64,000 nt of DNA from positions 1-64,000 of the forward strand of contig JBNKMS010000016.1 in the NCBI GenBank assembly GCA_050293315.1, in the 5' to 3' direction. Shown here one piece after another: positions 15,689 through 25,774 of the stretch. The position numbers were made by a program, and so were the translations under genes. The notes under the pieces are model-generated. The model ran no database searches. It saw only the letters and a list, made by a program, of their open reading frames with translations, and was not told the origin of the DNA. This stretch comes from CBFDBF01 sp050293315 (lineage in GTDB: Bacteria; Pseudomonadota; Gammaproteobacteria; Chromatiales; Chromatiaceae). The stretch's first letter is position 1; each line of letters starts with the position of its first letter.

Positions 15689-16903
15689 TCACTCAGGCGG
15701 TGTTTCCCCCACCACCTCTTTCGCTATTTCCATAAATTCATCCATCCTGCCACTCAACCCTGCCTTAGCCACAGCCCCCTCATCCAGCTCCTGACAGGCA
15801 CCGATACACATATCAGGCTTCAGCTTATAGTGCAGCACATTGGCCAGATGCACCGCCAGGGCAGGAGTAAATTCATCCTGTGGATACTCCTGCAGGCGGT
15901 GTTGAAAACAGACCGCCTCTACCACCCCCCCTGGCAATCCCCAGAGGCCTAGTAGATAGGCCCCGACCACTCCATGATCGGCATGCAACATCTCTCTCTC
16001 CACATCTTGCAGGACAGTCTCCGGCCCGACTGCATACAGCACCTGCTCATACTCCTCTGGCAGACTGGCAAGCAGCAACAATTGCCCCACGGCATGCAAA
16101 ATACCGGCTATCAGACAGTCATCGGCAACCATTTTATCGGCGCCTGTCGCTTCAGCGATCTTTTGCGCAATGGCGCCAACCGCCATACTGTGGGAAAACA
16201 GCTCATCCAGTTGTAACAACCTGCTCTCAGTCTTCAGTTCAGAAAATACCTGCACCCCCAGCACCAGTGATTTGACCGTATCCAGTCCCAGCAGGCTGAC
16301 CGCGTGACTTGGGCTATTGATGTGCTGATACAGACCAAAGAACGCTGAATTCACCAAATGCAGGATCTTGGCGCTCATACCAAGGTCCTCTTCTATGATG
16401 GCCCCTACATCGCTCAGCGATGAGTCGGGGTCCCTAATCACCCTCTGCAGTCTGGCATAGTTCTCTGGCAGGCTCGGCAGAGAGTCTATCGACGCGATGA
16501 TTGATTTCAGCCGCTCGTCACTGAATAGATCATGCAGAACAGATACCGTTTGCAGTACCAACTTCAGGCCTTCCGAATCGCACGGTTTGGCCATAAATTG
16601 ATGTGCCACGCCAACCGTACGCAGTACCGCCTCATCATCGGCGTAACCGGTTAGCATCAGGCGTATGGTATTGGGGTAATTCTGCTTGATTTTGGTAAGC
16701 AGCTCGGCCCCATCCATACCTGGCATACGCATATCGGACACAACGATGTCACATGGCTGCTCTGACATCAGATCAAGGGCCTCCTGCCCACCCAGGACAA
16801 ACTCCATATCGAACTCCGCACGCATAGGACGTAGCATGCGCTTCATGCCGGACAGAACATCCGGCTCATCATCTACAAACAGCACCCTAGTTTTGTCGCC
16901 CAT
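15689..16903 (-). CDS. response regulator with HDOD output domain
   Basis: A 404-residue protein: receiver (about 5-120; Asp57 in IVVSDMRMPGMDG, Lys in MAKPCD) followed by an HDOD domain (about 145-345; SLPSLPENYARLQRVI, then VNSAFFGLYQHINSPSHAVSLLGLDTVKSLVLG). HDOD proteins are signalling scaffolds without proven enzymatic activity. I chose the ATG at 16903 because GGGGGG lies just upstream; the reading frame stays open a further nine codons. It is the first gene of the operon, divergent from folD. Confidence 0.9.
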   Translation of the reverse strand: MGDKTRVLFVDDEPDVLSGMKRMLRPMRAEFDMEFVLGGQEALDLMSEQPCDIVVSDMRMPGMDGAELLTKIKQNYPNTIRLMLTGYADDEAVLRTVGVAHQFMAKPCDSEGLKLVLQTVSVLHDLFSDERLKSIIASIDSLPSLPENYARLQRVIRDPDSSLSDVGAIIEEDLGMSAKILHLVNSAFFGLYQHINSPSHAVSLLGLDTVKSLVLGVQVFSELKTESRLLQLDELFSHSMAVGAIAQKIAEATGADKMVADDCLIAGILHAVGQLLLLASLPEEYEQVLYAVGPETVLQDVEREMLHADHGVVGAYLLGLWGLPGGVVEAVCFQHRLQEYPQDEFTPALAVHLANVLHYKLKPDMCIGACQELDEGAVAKAGLSGRMDEFMEIAKEVVGETPPE

Positions 16904-17228
16904 CCGTGCCCCCCTTTCGCACCGCGCCACTCTGCTAAAGCAGTACGGCTACCACCTCCATCCAGACTCCATTTATATCAGCATTATAGTCACGATTGTC
17001 GGCCACACGGGCCAGAACTTTAATTTCCAGCATATTAGGCATCCCGACCGGATATGGGGTATCACTCAAGGTATATCACCACGTATTATGCGGTGAACAT
17101 CGGTGGCTTTTGGGGTATGATCTGCAACCTGTTTTTTCAACCATAACCAGGGAGCCAGTAGGGGTTTTACCTTCATACAGCTTGAAGACATTGACTTCGA
17201 CAGGCCCCTATACGGAAATAACCACGAA
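16904..17228. other. divergent intergenic region, no clear elements
   Basis: About 325 bases between the HDOD regulator and folD. A TATAAT-like hexamer on the minus strand (16988-16983) lacks a matching -35. On the plus strand TTGACT (17191) and TATACG (17209) are only 12 bases apart. I see no gene, repeat or RNA structure I can support. Confidence 0.4.
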
Positions 17229-18092
17229 ATGAGTGCACAAATACTGGACGGCAAGTCGATTGCCGCCGACATTCGCAAACAGCTTGCAACCCAAGTAGCC
17301 GAGATGACCGCGGCCGGAAAACGTCCCCCAGGGCTGGCTGTGGTGCTGGTGGGCGAGGACCCTGCCTCTCAAGTCTATGTCCGCAACAAGCAACGCTCCT
17401 GTGAGGAGGTCGGTTTCTTCTCCGAGCTGCACAGGCTAGACGCGGACATCAGCCAGGCCGCACTACTCAAGCTGATCGACGACCTGAACAGCAAGGATGA
17501 TATCGACGGGATCCTGGTACAACTCCCCCTGCCGGAACAGATAGATGAAGAGGCTGTAATCGAGCGTATTCTGCCGACCAAAGATGTAGATGGGTTCCAC
17601 CCCTATAATGTTGGTCGCCTCTCCCTGAAGATGCCGATCCTGCGGCCCTGTACCCCCAAGGGGGTGATGACCATGCTACAGCGTACCGGACAGCAGCTGG
17701 AGGGCCTGGATGCGGTGGTTATCGGCCAATCGAACATCGTTGGACGCCCTATGGCCCTGGAACTACTGGCAGAACGCTGCACCATAACCGTCTGCCATAG
17801 TCGCACCAAGGATCTGGCAGAGAAGGCGCGTAGCGCTGATATCCTGGTGGTTGCCATTGGTCGAGCGGAGTTCGTACCAGGCGACTGGATCAAAGAGGGG
17901 GCCATTGTGATAGATGTGGGGATGAACCGCAAAGAGGATGGCACTCTGTGCGGAGATGTGGATTTTGACAGCGCGAAGGAGCGTGCCAGCTGGATTACCC
18001 CTGTTCCCGGTGGGGTCGGCCCGATGACTATCGCCACCCTGATGGAGAACACCCTGCAGGCCCGCATGCTACACCGCCGCAGTTCCACCTAA
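17229..18092 (+). CDS. folD: methylenetetrahydrofolate dehydrogenase / cyclohydrolase
   Basis: A 287-residue bifunctional cytosolic enzyme interconverting 5,10-methylene-, methenyl- and 10-formyl-tetrahydrofolate. Signatures are VGEDPASQVYVRNKQRSCEEVGF with the catalytic lysine, VIGQSNIVGRPMALELL of the NADP-binding fold, and TPVPGGVGPMTIATLMENT near the C-terminus. Full length. Riboflavin synthase begins 15 bases after its stop, so the two cofactor genes are probably co-transcribed. Confidence 0.97.
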   Translation: MSAQILDGKSIAADIRKQLATQVAEMTAAGKRPPGLAVVLVGEDPASQVYVRNKQRSCEEVGFFSELHRLDADISQAALLKLIDDLNSKDDIDGILVQLPLPEQIDEEAVIERILPTKDVDGFHPYNVGRLSLKMPILRPCTPKGVMTMLQRTGQQLEGLDAVVIGQSNIVGRPMALELLAERCTITVCHSRTKDLAEKARSADILVVAIGRAEFVPGDWIKEGAIVIDVGMNRKEDGTLCGDVDFDSAKERASWITPVPGGVGPMTIATLMENTLQARMLHRRSST

Positions 18093-18106
18093 ACGGGAAG
18101 ACTACG

Positions 18107-18718
18107 ATGTTTACCGGCATCATCCAAGGCACCGCAGAGGTAGTGGAGATCGTAGAGAAGGAGAACTTTCGCACCCACACTATCCGCCTGCCACAGGAGC
18201 ATGTTGAGGGATTGCAGCCTGGTGCATCTGTGGCCCATAACGGCTGCTGCCTAACGGTAGTCCGCATTGAGGGAGATCTGGTCACTTTCGATCTGATGCA
18301 GGAGACCTTGCGGGTCACCAATCTGGGAGAGCTCACGGTGGGTGATCGCATCAACTTTGAACGAGCCGCCCGCTTTGGCGACGAGATAGGAGGCCACCAG
18401 ATGTCCGGCCATATTATTGCCATGGCAGAGGTAACTCAGGTAGTGGAGAGCGAGAACAACCGGCAGGTCTGGTTCCGCGTACCCCCTGAGATCAGCAAGT
18501 TCATATTCACCAAGGGGTATATCGGTATCGATGGTATTAGCCTCACCATCGGAGACGTAGAAGGTGACCAGTTCAATGTCAATCTCATACCTGAGACCCT
18601 GGAACGAACCAATATGGGAGAGCGCAAATCGGGAGACCGAATCAATATCGAGGTCGACCCACAGACTCAGGCTATCGTAGAGACGGTGGAGCGGATATTG
18701 GCCGAGCGCGCGTTATAA
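18107..18718 (+). CDS. ribE: riboflavin synthase, alpha-type
   Basis: A 203-residue enzyme making riboflavin from two lumazine molecules. It consists of two homologous lumazine-binding barrels: the N-terminal MFTGIIQG...GASVAHNGCCLTV...FDLMQETL and a second copy with KGYIGIDGISLTI...NLIPETLERTNM. Internal duplication, start motif and length are all typical. The rest of the rib operon is not nearby and no FMN riboswitch is seen in the short gap after folD. It is named ribC in some genomes. Confidence 0.96.
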   Translation: MFTGIIQGTAEVVEIVEKENFRTHTIRLPQEHVEGLQPGASVAHNGCCLTVVRIEGDLVTFDLMQETLRVTNLGELTVGDRINFERAARFGDEIGGHQMSGHIIAMAEVTQVVESENNRQVWFRVPPEISKFIFTKGYIGIDGISLTIGDVEGDQFNVNLIPETLERTNMGERKSGDRINIEVDPQTQAIVETVERILAERAL

Positions 18719-18758
18719 CCAGGCCGCAAGAGAGCAGTACAACCTCTCTCTCACTATA

Positions 18759-20900
18759 TTAATCTCCATCTCCTTCAGTTGCTACAATGGCGTCCATCTT
18801 CTCCAACAACAGTTCAAACTCATCTGCAGGCACCGGTTTGCTGAAGAGATATCCCTGATAACGATCACAATCGTGCGCATCCAGAAATTCCAACTGATCC
18901 TCAGTCTCCACCCCTTCGGCCACCACCTGGAATCCCATACGCAGACTTACGGCCAATATAGACTCGACAATGGCTGCATCATTAGGATCAGTTGAGATGT
19001 CGCGGATAAAAGACTGATCAATCTTCAGGATATCAAGTGGCAGCTGTTTTAGATAGGCAAGAGAGGAGTAGCCTGTTCCAAAATCGTCGAGAGAGAACTG
19101 CAACCCATGCTCCTTTAGCTCTCGCATCTTTACCGCCACATCGTCAACATCCAGTACCAATAGGTTCTCTGTCAGCTCAAGACAGAGCTTCGATGGATCG
19201 ACTTTAGAATTTACTACAGTATCCATAAGCTCTGGTACAAAGCTGGACTGCTGAAATTGGTGGGGGCTGATATTGATAGAGACCTGCCCATAATCAAGAT
19301 CCGGCCTCCTGCAGTCCCACTCTCGCATCTGACGACACACCTCAGATGCCACCCAGTCACCCAGCTCCAGTATCAGTCCTGTCTCTTCAGCCACCCTGAT
19401 AAATGCGGCAGGATATACAAGTCCATGCTGCGGATGCTGCCAACGCAATAGCGCCTCAGCACCTACAATCCTTCCCGGTTGCTCAATATCGACTATCGGC
19501 TGATAGTAGATCAGAAACTCGTTCTGCTCCAAACCACGACGCAGTGAGTGTTCAATCTCGAGCTTCTCTTCGGCAGCGTGCTGCATACTGGGCGAGAAGA
19601 AGTGATAGCAGTTACCTCCCGCATCTTTAGCACGATACATGGCAATATCGGCCTGCTGCAGCACCTCATTGGAATCGTTTGTCTCCATGGAAAACATGGC
19701 AATCCCTATACTCGACGATGCATACAGCTCCCGATGCCCAACCTTATGTGGCCGCGACAGTGCCTGCAGAATCTTATCTGCAACACTCTGTACCTCATTC
19801 ACAACCTCTTCGGTATCGGCTGAATCCAACTCCGCCAGCAGGATTACAAACTCATCCCCACCCAATCTTGCAACGGTATCCTCCTGCCTCAGTATGCTCT
19901 TAAGACGTCGACCCACCTCTCGTAACAGTTGATCACCTATTGCGTGCCCCAGAGAGTCGTTAATACTCTTAAACCTGTCCAGATCCAGAAACAGTACCGC
20001 ACCATTATGGTTATGGCGCTTTGCCGTCACTAGCCGCTGATTTAGTCGGTCCGAGAATAGCGCCCTATTGGGCAGTCCGGTCAATACATCGTGTAGCGCG
20101 GAGAAGCGCATCTTGTGCTCCTGTTGCCGCAACAGGCGGAAACTTATCAGCAGCCCCAGAATCCCGCTAAGCCAGAACAGTAGATGCCACGCCCCCAGCT
20201 GAAACAGCTGTTTCTCAGAATCAGCCAACAGTGGTGACAACGGTACAGATACACTTATGCCGCCCAATATATCTCCGGTTTTGTACCCTTGATGGCCATG
20301 ACACTCTATACATGGAGGTTCAGCTATACGTGGCCGCATCATCCGAAAAACCTCTTCCCCACCCTCTATGGATATACCTGTCCATTCAGCGATACCCTGT
20401 TTCATCCTCGCCAGCGCCAACCGCTCCCATTCATCTGGGGCATTTGCAGGCCGTAGCGGTCTCATACTTGTCACATGGCCGTGGATGCCGCCAGGAGCGA
20501 TTGTAGCCTCCCTATCATGCACCAAACGGGTAAAATAGGATGAGTTGACCAGGGTAAGCATGCGTCCACTCTTAGTTGTGACATCTCGGTGGGGAATATG
20601 AGACAGGTATGGGTTTGGCTCTATACCACGATCGACTGGAATATAGATTCCACCAACACCGGAAACCAAGGCACGGTAAGTCATATCCTTATCAATGGCG
20701 GCACTCGCCTGTAACCGTGCCTGGCTAATTGCATCATCACGGACACGAGCAACATTCCAGTAAGTTGATGCCAGAAACGACAGCGTCCAGACCACACCAA
20801 GAAGAACAACCCAGTGGAGTAGGTGAGACCTGCTGAATACCCCCTCCGCAGATAGAGAGTTATTCAGGTGCTGAGCGTTACTGTCATTTCTATTGCGCAT
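18759..20900 (-). CDS. GGDEF-EAL protein with periplasmic haem (DUF3365) domain
   Basis: A 713-residue membrane protein. TM helix about 28-48; periplasmic DUF3365-type domain with c-haem motif CIECH (197-201); second TM about 235-255; GGDEF (ARLGGDEF, with upstream inhibitory-site RQED); EAL domain with EALLRW, DDFGTGYSSL and AEGVETEDQ. Both cyclase and phosphodiesterase motifs are intact. The sensor domain is related to that of the kinase at 12566, including the DEWERLAL and GDILGGISVSV segments. An alternative GTG at 20936 would add 12 residues; the ATG at 20900 is favoured but has no strong ribosome site. Confidence 0.9.
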   Translation of the reverse strand: MRNRNDSNAQHLNNSLSAEGVFSRSHLLHWVVLLGVVWTLSFLASTYWNVARVRDDAISQARLQASAAIDKDMTYRALVSGVGGIYIPVDRGIEPNPYLSHIPHRDVTTKSGRMLTLVNSSYFTRLVHDREATIAPGGIHGHVTSMRPLRPANAPDEWERLALARMKQGIAEWTGISIEGGEEVFRMMRPRIAEPPCIECHGHQGYKTGDILGGISVSVPLSPLLADSEKQLFQLGAWHLLFWLSGILGLLISFRLLRQQEHKMRFSALHDVLTGLPNRALFSDRLNQRLVTAKRHNHNGAVLFLDLDRFKSINDSLGHAIGDQLLREVGRRLKSILRQEDTVARLGGDEFVILLAELDSADTEEVVNEVQSVADKILQALSRPHKVGHRELYASSSIGIAMFSMETNDSNEVLQQADIAMYRAKDAGGNCYHFFSPSMQHAAEEKLEIEHSLRRGLEQNEFLIYYQPIVDIEQPGRIVGAEALLRWQHPQHGLVYPAAFIRVAEETGLILELGDWVASEVCRQMREWDCRRPDLDYGQVSINISPHQFQQSSFVPELMDTVVNSKVDPSKLCLELTENLLVLDVDDVAVKMRELKEHGLQFSLDDFGTGYSSLAYLKQLPLDILKIDQSFIRDISTDPNDAAIVESILAVSLRMGFQVVAEGVETEDQLEFLDAHDCDRYQGYLFSKPVPADEFELLLEKMDAIVATEGDGD

Positions 20901-21062
20901 AGTTGTGGCCCGGATACAGCCGCCTTGCAACCTCACTATAAACAGCGAGCCTGAGATTGTTCGCCTATCTACTCCTCACTTTTCACTGATGCGCTCAACC
21001 ATGTCGATGCAACTACATCACCAGACAGACTCTAGAAGTGACCAACTCCAAACAGATAGATG

Positions 21063-24000
21063 TTAATCCACCCACTGTCTGGCATTCTGAAACAGCCGCA
21101 ACCAGGGCGCTCTTGCACCCCAATCATCAGGGTGCCATGAATTCTGTACGGTGCGAACCACCCGTTCTGGATGCGGCATCATGATAGTGACCCGCCCATC
21201 CTCGCTCGTAAGCCCTGCTATCCCCTGTGGTGAACCGTTGGGGTTAGCAGGATAGCGTTGGGCGACTTCCCCACTGTTCTCTACATAGAATAGTCCCACC
21301 TGCCCGGTAACGCTAGCCAAGTGCTCTACGTCTCTGAACTCGGCACGCCCCTCGCCATGGGCAACGGCTATAGGCAGACGCGAACCCTCCATCCCGCGTA
21401 GCAGGATAGAGGGAGACTCCCCGATCGCAACGCTGACGAACCGAGCCTCAAACTGCTCAGAGCGATTACGCACAAAGCGGGGCCACTGGTCAGCCCCAGG
21501 TATCAATTCATGCAGGTTTGATAGCATCTGACAGCCGTTGCATACGCCAAGAGTAAAGCTGTCCTCGCGTTCAAAGAAGGCGGCAAACTGCTCTCTGGCA
21601 AGCGGATTGAACAGGATGGACTTGGCCCAACCCTCCCCTGCACCTAGTACATCTCCATAGGAGAATCCACCACATGCCGCTAATCCCTTGAACCCTGCCA
21701 AGGACATCCGCCCCTCAATGATATCTGACATGTGGACATCCACACATTCGAATCCCGCCTGGTGGAAGGCATTGGCCATCTCTATCTGGCCATTAACACC
21801 CTGCTCCCGCAGGATCGCCATGGGTGGCCGTACGCCACTATTGATCATGGGTGCGGCGATATCCTCATCTGGATCGAAGGTCAACAGCGGGCTGATCCCA
21901 GGATCGTTCTCTGCGATACGGGCAAACTCCTCCTCGGCACAATCTGGATTATCCCGCAGGGCCTGCATCTCCCTAGTGGTCTCAGACCACGCCTGCTGCA
22001 ACTCTATCCGGGTGAGCGACAGTAGCTCGCGGTACCCGCGGCTTATCTCAATCCGGTCTGACTCCTCATCCACTACACCGATGACATGACAATGCTCACC
22101 CAGCTCCGCATCGTCCAGCAGTTTAAGGACATCATCCGTGTCTCTGTGACTCACCTGAATCACAGCACCCAGCTCTTCACTAAACAGCAGCGCCAGATCG
22201 TCTCCGTCCAGCTCTTCGAGCTGCAGGGTGACCCCGGTGCGTCCAGCAAAGGCCATCTCACAGATGGTGGCAAATAGCCCGCCATCGGAGCGATCGTGGT
22301 ACGCCAACAGCAGCCCTTCACTGTTCAGCTCCTGAATAACCTCAAAGAAACGTCGCACCATATCAGGATCATCCAGATCCGGCCCACTCTCTCCGATCTG
22401 CTTGTAGACCTGGGCCAACGCCGAGGCCGCAAGACGGCCCTTCCCCTGCCCCAGATCTATCAAGATAAGGTCGCTGTCACCGCAATCTGTACGCAATTGT
22501 GGGGTCAGGGTGCGGCGCACATCAGCCACCGGGGCAAACCCGGATATGATAAGTGAAAGGGGTGCGGCCATTACCTGCTCGACACCATCTTGCTGCCATA
22601 CGGTGCGCATACTCATGGAGTCCTTACCGACCGGTATGGCGATACCAAGTGCCGGGCAGAGCTCCATCCCGACCGCTTTCACAGTCGCGTAGAGCCGAGC
22701 ATCCTCACCCGGATGTCCGGCCGGCGCCATCCAGTTGGCAGACAGTTTAATCTGACCGATACCATCTATAGCGGCAGCAGCCAGATTGGTAATCACCTCG
22801 CCGATGGCCATACGGCCGGACGCGGGGGCATCAACCAGGGCCAACGGTGTGCGTTCTCCCACTGCCATCGCCTCACCACTGTAGCCGCGGTAATCAGATA
22901 TGGTCACCGCAACATCGGCAACCGGCACCTGCCAGGGGCCTACCATCTGGTCCCGCGCCACCTGTCCAGTGATGGAGCGATCGCCGATAGAGATAAGAAA
23001 GGTCTTATTGGCCACGGTCGGCAGTCGTAACACCCTTAGCGCGGCCTCCTCCAACTCTATCCCCTGCAGCTCCAACCCCGGCTGTTGGAAGGGCAGACTC
23101 GCCACCTCCCGCAGCATCTGTGGCGGCTTGCCAAATAGCAGTGACATTGGGATATCGATAGGGCTATTGCCGAAATGGGCATCATCAAGTACAAGCTGCT
23201 GCTGTTCACTGGCCTCCCCCACTACGGCATAGGGGCAGCGCTCGCGCTCACAGATCTGCTTGAACTCATCCAGCCTTTCGGCTGCAACAGCTATGACATA
23301 ACGCTCCTGCGCCTCATTGCACCATATCTCACGGGGCGACATTCCGGGCTCATCATTCGGGACCCGGCGCAGCTCAAAGCTGCCACCCATGTTGCCATCA
23401 TGCACCAATTCCGGCAGGGCGTTAGAGAGACCACCGGCGCCAACATCGTGGATGAACAGAATGGGGTTACCCTCACCCCGCTCCCAACAGCGATCGATCA
23501 CCTCCTGACAGCGCCGCTCCATCTCCGGGTTGGAGCGCTGCACCGAGGCGAAATCCAGATCTTCGGCCGAGGTGCCGCTGGCCATGGATGAGGCGGCGCC
23601 ACCACCAAGCCCAATCAGCATGGCGGGCCCGCCCAGAACGATCAGCGGTGTACCTGGAGGAAATTCGCTCTTGCTGACATGCTCTGCACGGATGTTCCCA
23701 AGCCCGCCGACCAGCATGATCGGCTTATGATAGCCCCGCAGCTCTTGGCCATCCGCCCCAGGTATCAACTCCTCATAGGTGCGAAAGTAGCCACAGAGAT
23801 TAGGACGACCAAACTCATTATTAAATGCGGCCCCACCGATCGGTCCCTCCAGCATGATATCCAGGGCCGAAACGATCCGTTCCGGTTTTCCATTGTCACT
23901 CTCCCACGGCTGTAGTGCACCTGGGATACGTAGATTGGAGACAGAGAAACCGGTCAGGCCGGCCTTGGGCTTGCCTCCACGGCCGGTGGCGCCCTCATCT

Positions 24001-24950
24001 CTTATCTCACCACCAGAGCCTGTTGCCGCTCCCGGATCAGGCGAAATAGCGGTTGGGTGATTATGGGTCTCCACCTTCATCAAGATATGGATATCTTCAC
24101 TCCGGTAGCCGTAAGCGTGGCCTGTAGGGTCCGGCCAGAAACGCTCCCCGCTATGGCCCACCATCACCGCAGCATTATCGCTATAGGCGGAGAGAATGCC
24201 CTGGGGTGAGCTCTCGGTGGTATTACGGATCATCTGAAACAGGGAGCGCTCCTGCCGCTCTCCATCAATTGTCCATTCGGCATTAAATATCTTATGGCGG
24301 CAGTGCTCGGAGTTGGCCTGGGCGAACATCATCAACTCCACATCTGTGGGATTGCGCTGCAGATCTTGAAAACTCTCCACCAAGTAGTCAATCTCATCTG
24401 CCGACAGCGCCAACCCCAAATCACTATTGGCCTGCTCCAGGGCCGCATGGCCACCAGCCAGCAAATCAACACTAGTGAACGGCTGCGGGGTACTGTGGGC
24501 AAACAGGGCGGATGCCTCCTCTGCCTGCAGGAATACCGCCTCTGTCATCCGGTCATGCAGCAGTGCTGCGGCCGTCTGCAGTGCGTCTGTATCCAGAGGC
24601 GTGACCGTCTGCAGGTAGTACGCAACCCCACGCTCCAGCCGCTCCAGCCTGCTAAGACCACAATGGTGGGCGATATCTGTGGCCTTACTCGACCAGGGGG
24701 AGATAGTTCCTGGGCGTGGCACCACTAAAAGCATGGTCCCTGTAGGTTCGTGTCCGGGCAGACTGGGACCATAGCGCAGCAACGACTCCAGCACCTCCCT
24801 CTCATCCTCGCTAAGGGACTGCCCCAATACAGCAAAGTGCATAAACTCGGCATATAGCTCAACCGCCAAACCCAGCTTGTCACTGAGGAGCCGAGAGAGC
24901 TTATCGAGACGAAATTCAGAGAGTGCCGGGGCACCGCGAAGAGTCAGCAT
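21063..24950 (-). CDS. purL: phosphoribosylformylglycinamidine synthase
   Basis: A 1295-residue large-type PurL catalysing the fourth step of purine synthesis, FGAR to FGAM with glutamine and ATP. The N-terminal and linker regions lead to the synthetase core (MFAQANSEHCRHKIFNAEW; VETHNHPTAISPDPGAATG), a second AIRS-like half, and a C-terminal glutaminase with FSYGDVLGAGEGWAKSI, nucleophile in GVCNGCQML and PHPERV for the His-Glu pair. All catalytic elements are present and length equals the gammaproteobacterial form. It sits 56 bases upstream of an MBL-fold gene on the other side of its promoter. Confidence 0.98.
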   Translation of the reverse strand: MLTLRGAPALSEFRLDKLSRLLSDKLGLAVELYAEFMHFAVLGQSLSEDEREVLESLLRYGPSLPGHEPTGTMLLVVPRPGTISPWSSKATDIAHHCGLSRLERLERGVAYYLQTVTPLDTDALQTAAALLHDRMTEAVFLQAEEASALFAHSTPQPFTSVDLLAGGHAALEQANSDLGLALSADEIDYLVESFQDLQRNPTDVELMMFAQANSEHCRHKIFNAEWTIDGERQERSLFQMIRNTTESSPQGILSAYSDNAAVMVGHSGERFWPDPTGHAYGYRSEDIHILMKVETHNHPTAISPDPGAATGSGGEIRDEGATGRGGKPKAGLTGFSVSNLRIPGALQPWESDNGKPERIVSALDIMLEGPIGGAAFNNEFGRPNLCGYFRTYEELIPGADGQELRGYHKPIMLVGGLGNIRAEHVSKSEFPPGTPLIVLGGPAMLIGLGGGAASSMASGTSAEDLDFASVQRSNPEMERRCQEVIDRCWERGEGNPILFIHDVGAGGLSNALPELVHDGNMGGSFELRRVPNDEPGMSPREIWCNEAQERYVIAVAAERLDEFKQICERERCPYAVVGEASEQQQLVLDDAHFGNSPIDIPMSLLFGKPPQMLREVASLPFQQPGLELQGIELEEAALRVLRLPTVANKTFLISIGDRSITGQVARDQMVGPWQVPVADVAVTISDYRGYSGEAMAVGERTPLALVDAPASGRMAIGEVITNLAAAAIDGIGQIKLSANWMAPAGHPGEDARLYATVKAVGMELCPALGIAIPVGKDSMSMRTVWQQDGVEQVMAAPLSLIISGFAPVADVRRTLTPQLRTDCGDSDLILIDLGQGKGRLAASALAQVYKQIGESGPDLDDPDMVRRFFEVIQELNSEGLLLAYHDRSDGGLFATICEMAFAGRTGVTLQLEELDGDDLALLFSEELGAVIQVSHRDTDDVLKLLDDAELGEHCHVIGVVDEESDRIEISRGYRELLSLTRIELQQAWSETTREMQALRDNPDCAEEEFARIAENDPGISPLLTFDPDEDIAAPMINSGVRPPMAILREQGVNGQIEMANAFHQAGFECVDVHMSDIIEGRMSLAGFKGLAACGGFSYGDVLGAGEGWAKSILFNPLAREQFAAFFEREDSFTLGVCNGCQMLSNLHELIPGADQWPRFVRNRSEQFEARFVSVAIGESPSILLRGMEGSRLPIAVAHGEGRAEFRDVEHLASVTGQVGLFYVENSGEVAQRYPANPNGSPQGIAGLTSEDGRVTIMMPHPERVVRTVQNSWHPDDWGARAPWLRLFQNARQWVD

Positions 24951-25006
24951 TATGTTCTCTAATCCGAAGAGGTGAAACCTGAAAGTTGATGATACTCCAT
25001 GCGGCC

Positions 25007-25774
25007 CTATACAGTAACCTCAAACCAGCCGCTAACCACATCTTGCAGCGCGAATGAGAGCCGATCCTCCAGTGCCGGAGCAACTGTCAACAGACTCTCC
25101 CGCACCAGCTCAGGAGTATTGTTCTGCTCGCTCAGATGGGCAGCGACCAGGTGCTGCAGACGCCCATGATCCAACTTAGCGATAAAATCTGCCGCCTGCC
25201 TGTTACTCAGATGTCCCAGTTCACCACCAACCCTTGACTGCAACTGTAGTGGATAGGGACCGTTGATCAACATATCACTATCGTGATTACACTCCAGTAG
25301 AATCGCACTACAGGAGCGCATCAAGCTTAGTATATGCGGGGTCCAGCAACCGGCATCTGTCAACATCCCGAGTGAATGGGTGGCATGCAGAAAGATAAAC
25401 TGAGTCGGCTCCCGCGCATCATGTGGTATCGGGAACGGGATTACCTCAATCGCACCAATCTGGAAACTGCCGCTGTGCGAGCTGAACAGATGCAACTGCG
25501 GCAACTCGCCACAGCGCTGACACTGGTTGGTTCCATGGGTCATCCACACCGGCAGTTGGTAACGCCGGGCCAAGGCACCTACCCCACGAATGTGATCCTG
25601 ATGCTCATGGGTCACCAGGATGGCGTCCAGGCTGGACGCCTCAACCCCCAACAGGGTGAGACGTCTCTCTATCTCGCGTGCGGCAAACCCGCTATCCAGC
25701 AATACTTTTGTACCGCCAGCCTCTATCAGCGTGGCGTTTCCCCGGCTGCCACTACCTAGAGAGGCAAAGCGCAT
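25007..25774 (-). CDS. MBL-fold metallohydrolase (YycJ-like)
   Basis: A 255-residue metallo-beta-lactamase-fold protein with the metal motif THEHQDH (HxHxDH), GSGSRGNATLIEAGGTKVLLDSG at the start, an ILLECNHD segment and a late AAHLSEQNNTP histidine. The start and length match the YycJ/PhnP-related group, some members of which are nucleases or phosphodiesterases; substrate is unknown. It begins directly after the bamC stop, so it is translated from the dapA-bamC transcript. Confidence 0.85.
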   Translation of the reverse strand: MRFASLGSGSRGNATLIEAGGTKVLLDSGFAAREIERRLTLLGVEASSLDAILVTHEHQDHIRGVGALARRYQLPVWMTHGTNQCQRCGELPQLHLFSSHSGSFQIGAIEVIPFPIPHDAREPTQFIFLHATHSLGMLTDAGCWTPHILSLMRSCSAILLECNHDSDMLINGPYPLQLQSRVGGELGHLSNRQAADFIAKLDHGRLQHLVAAHLSEQNNTPELVRESLLTVAPALEDRLSFALQDVVSGWFEVTV

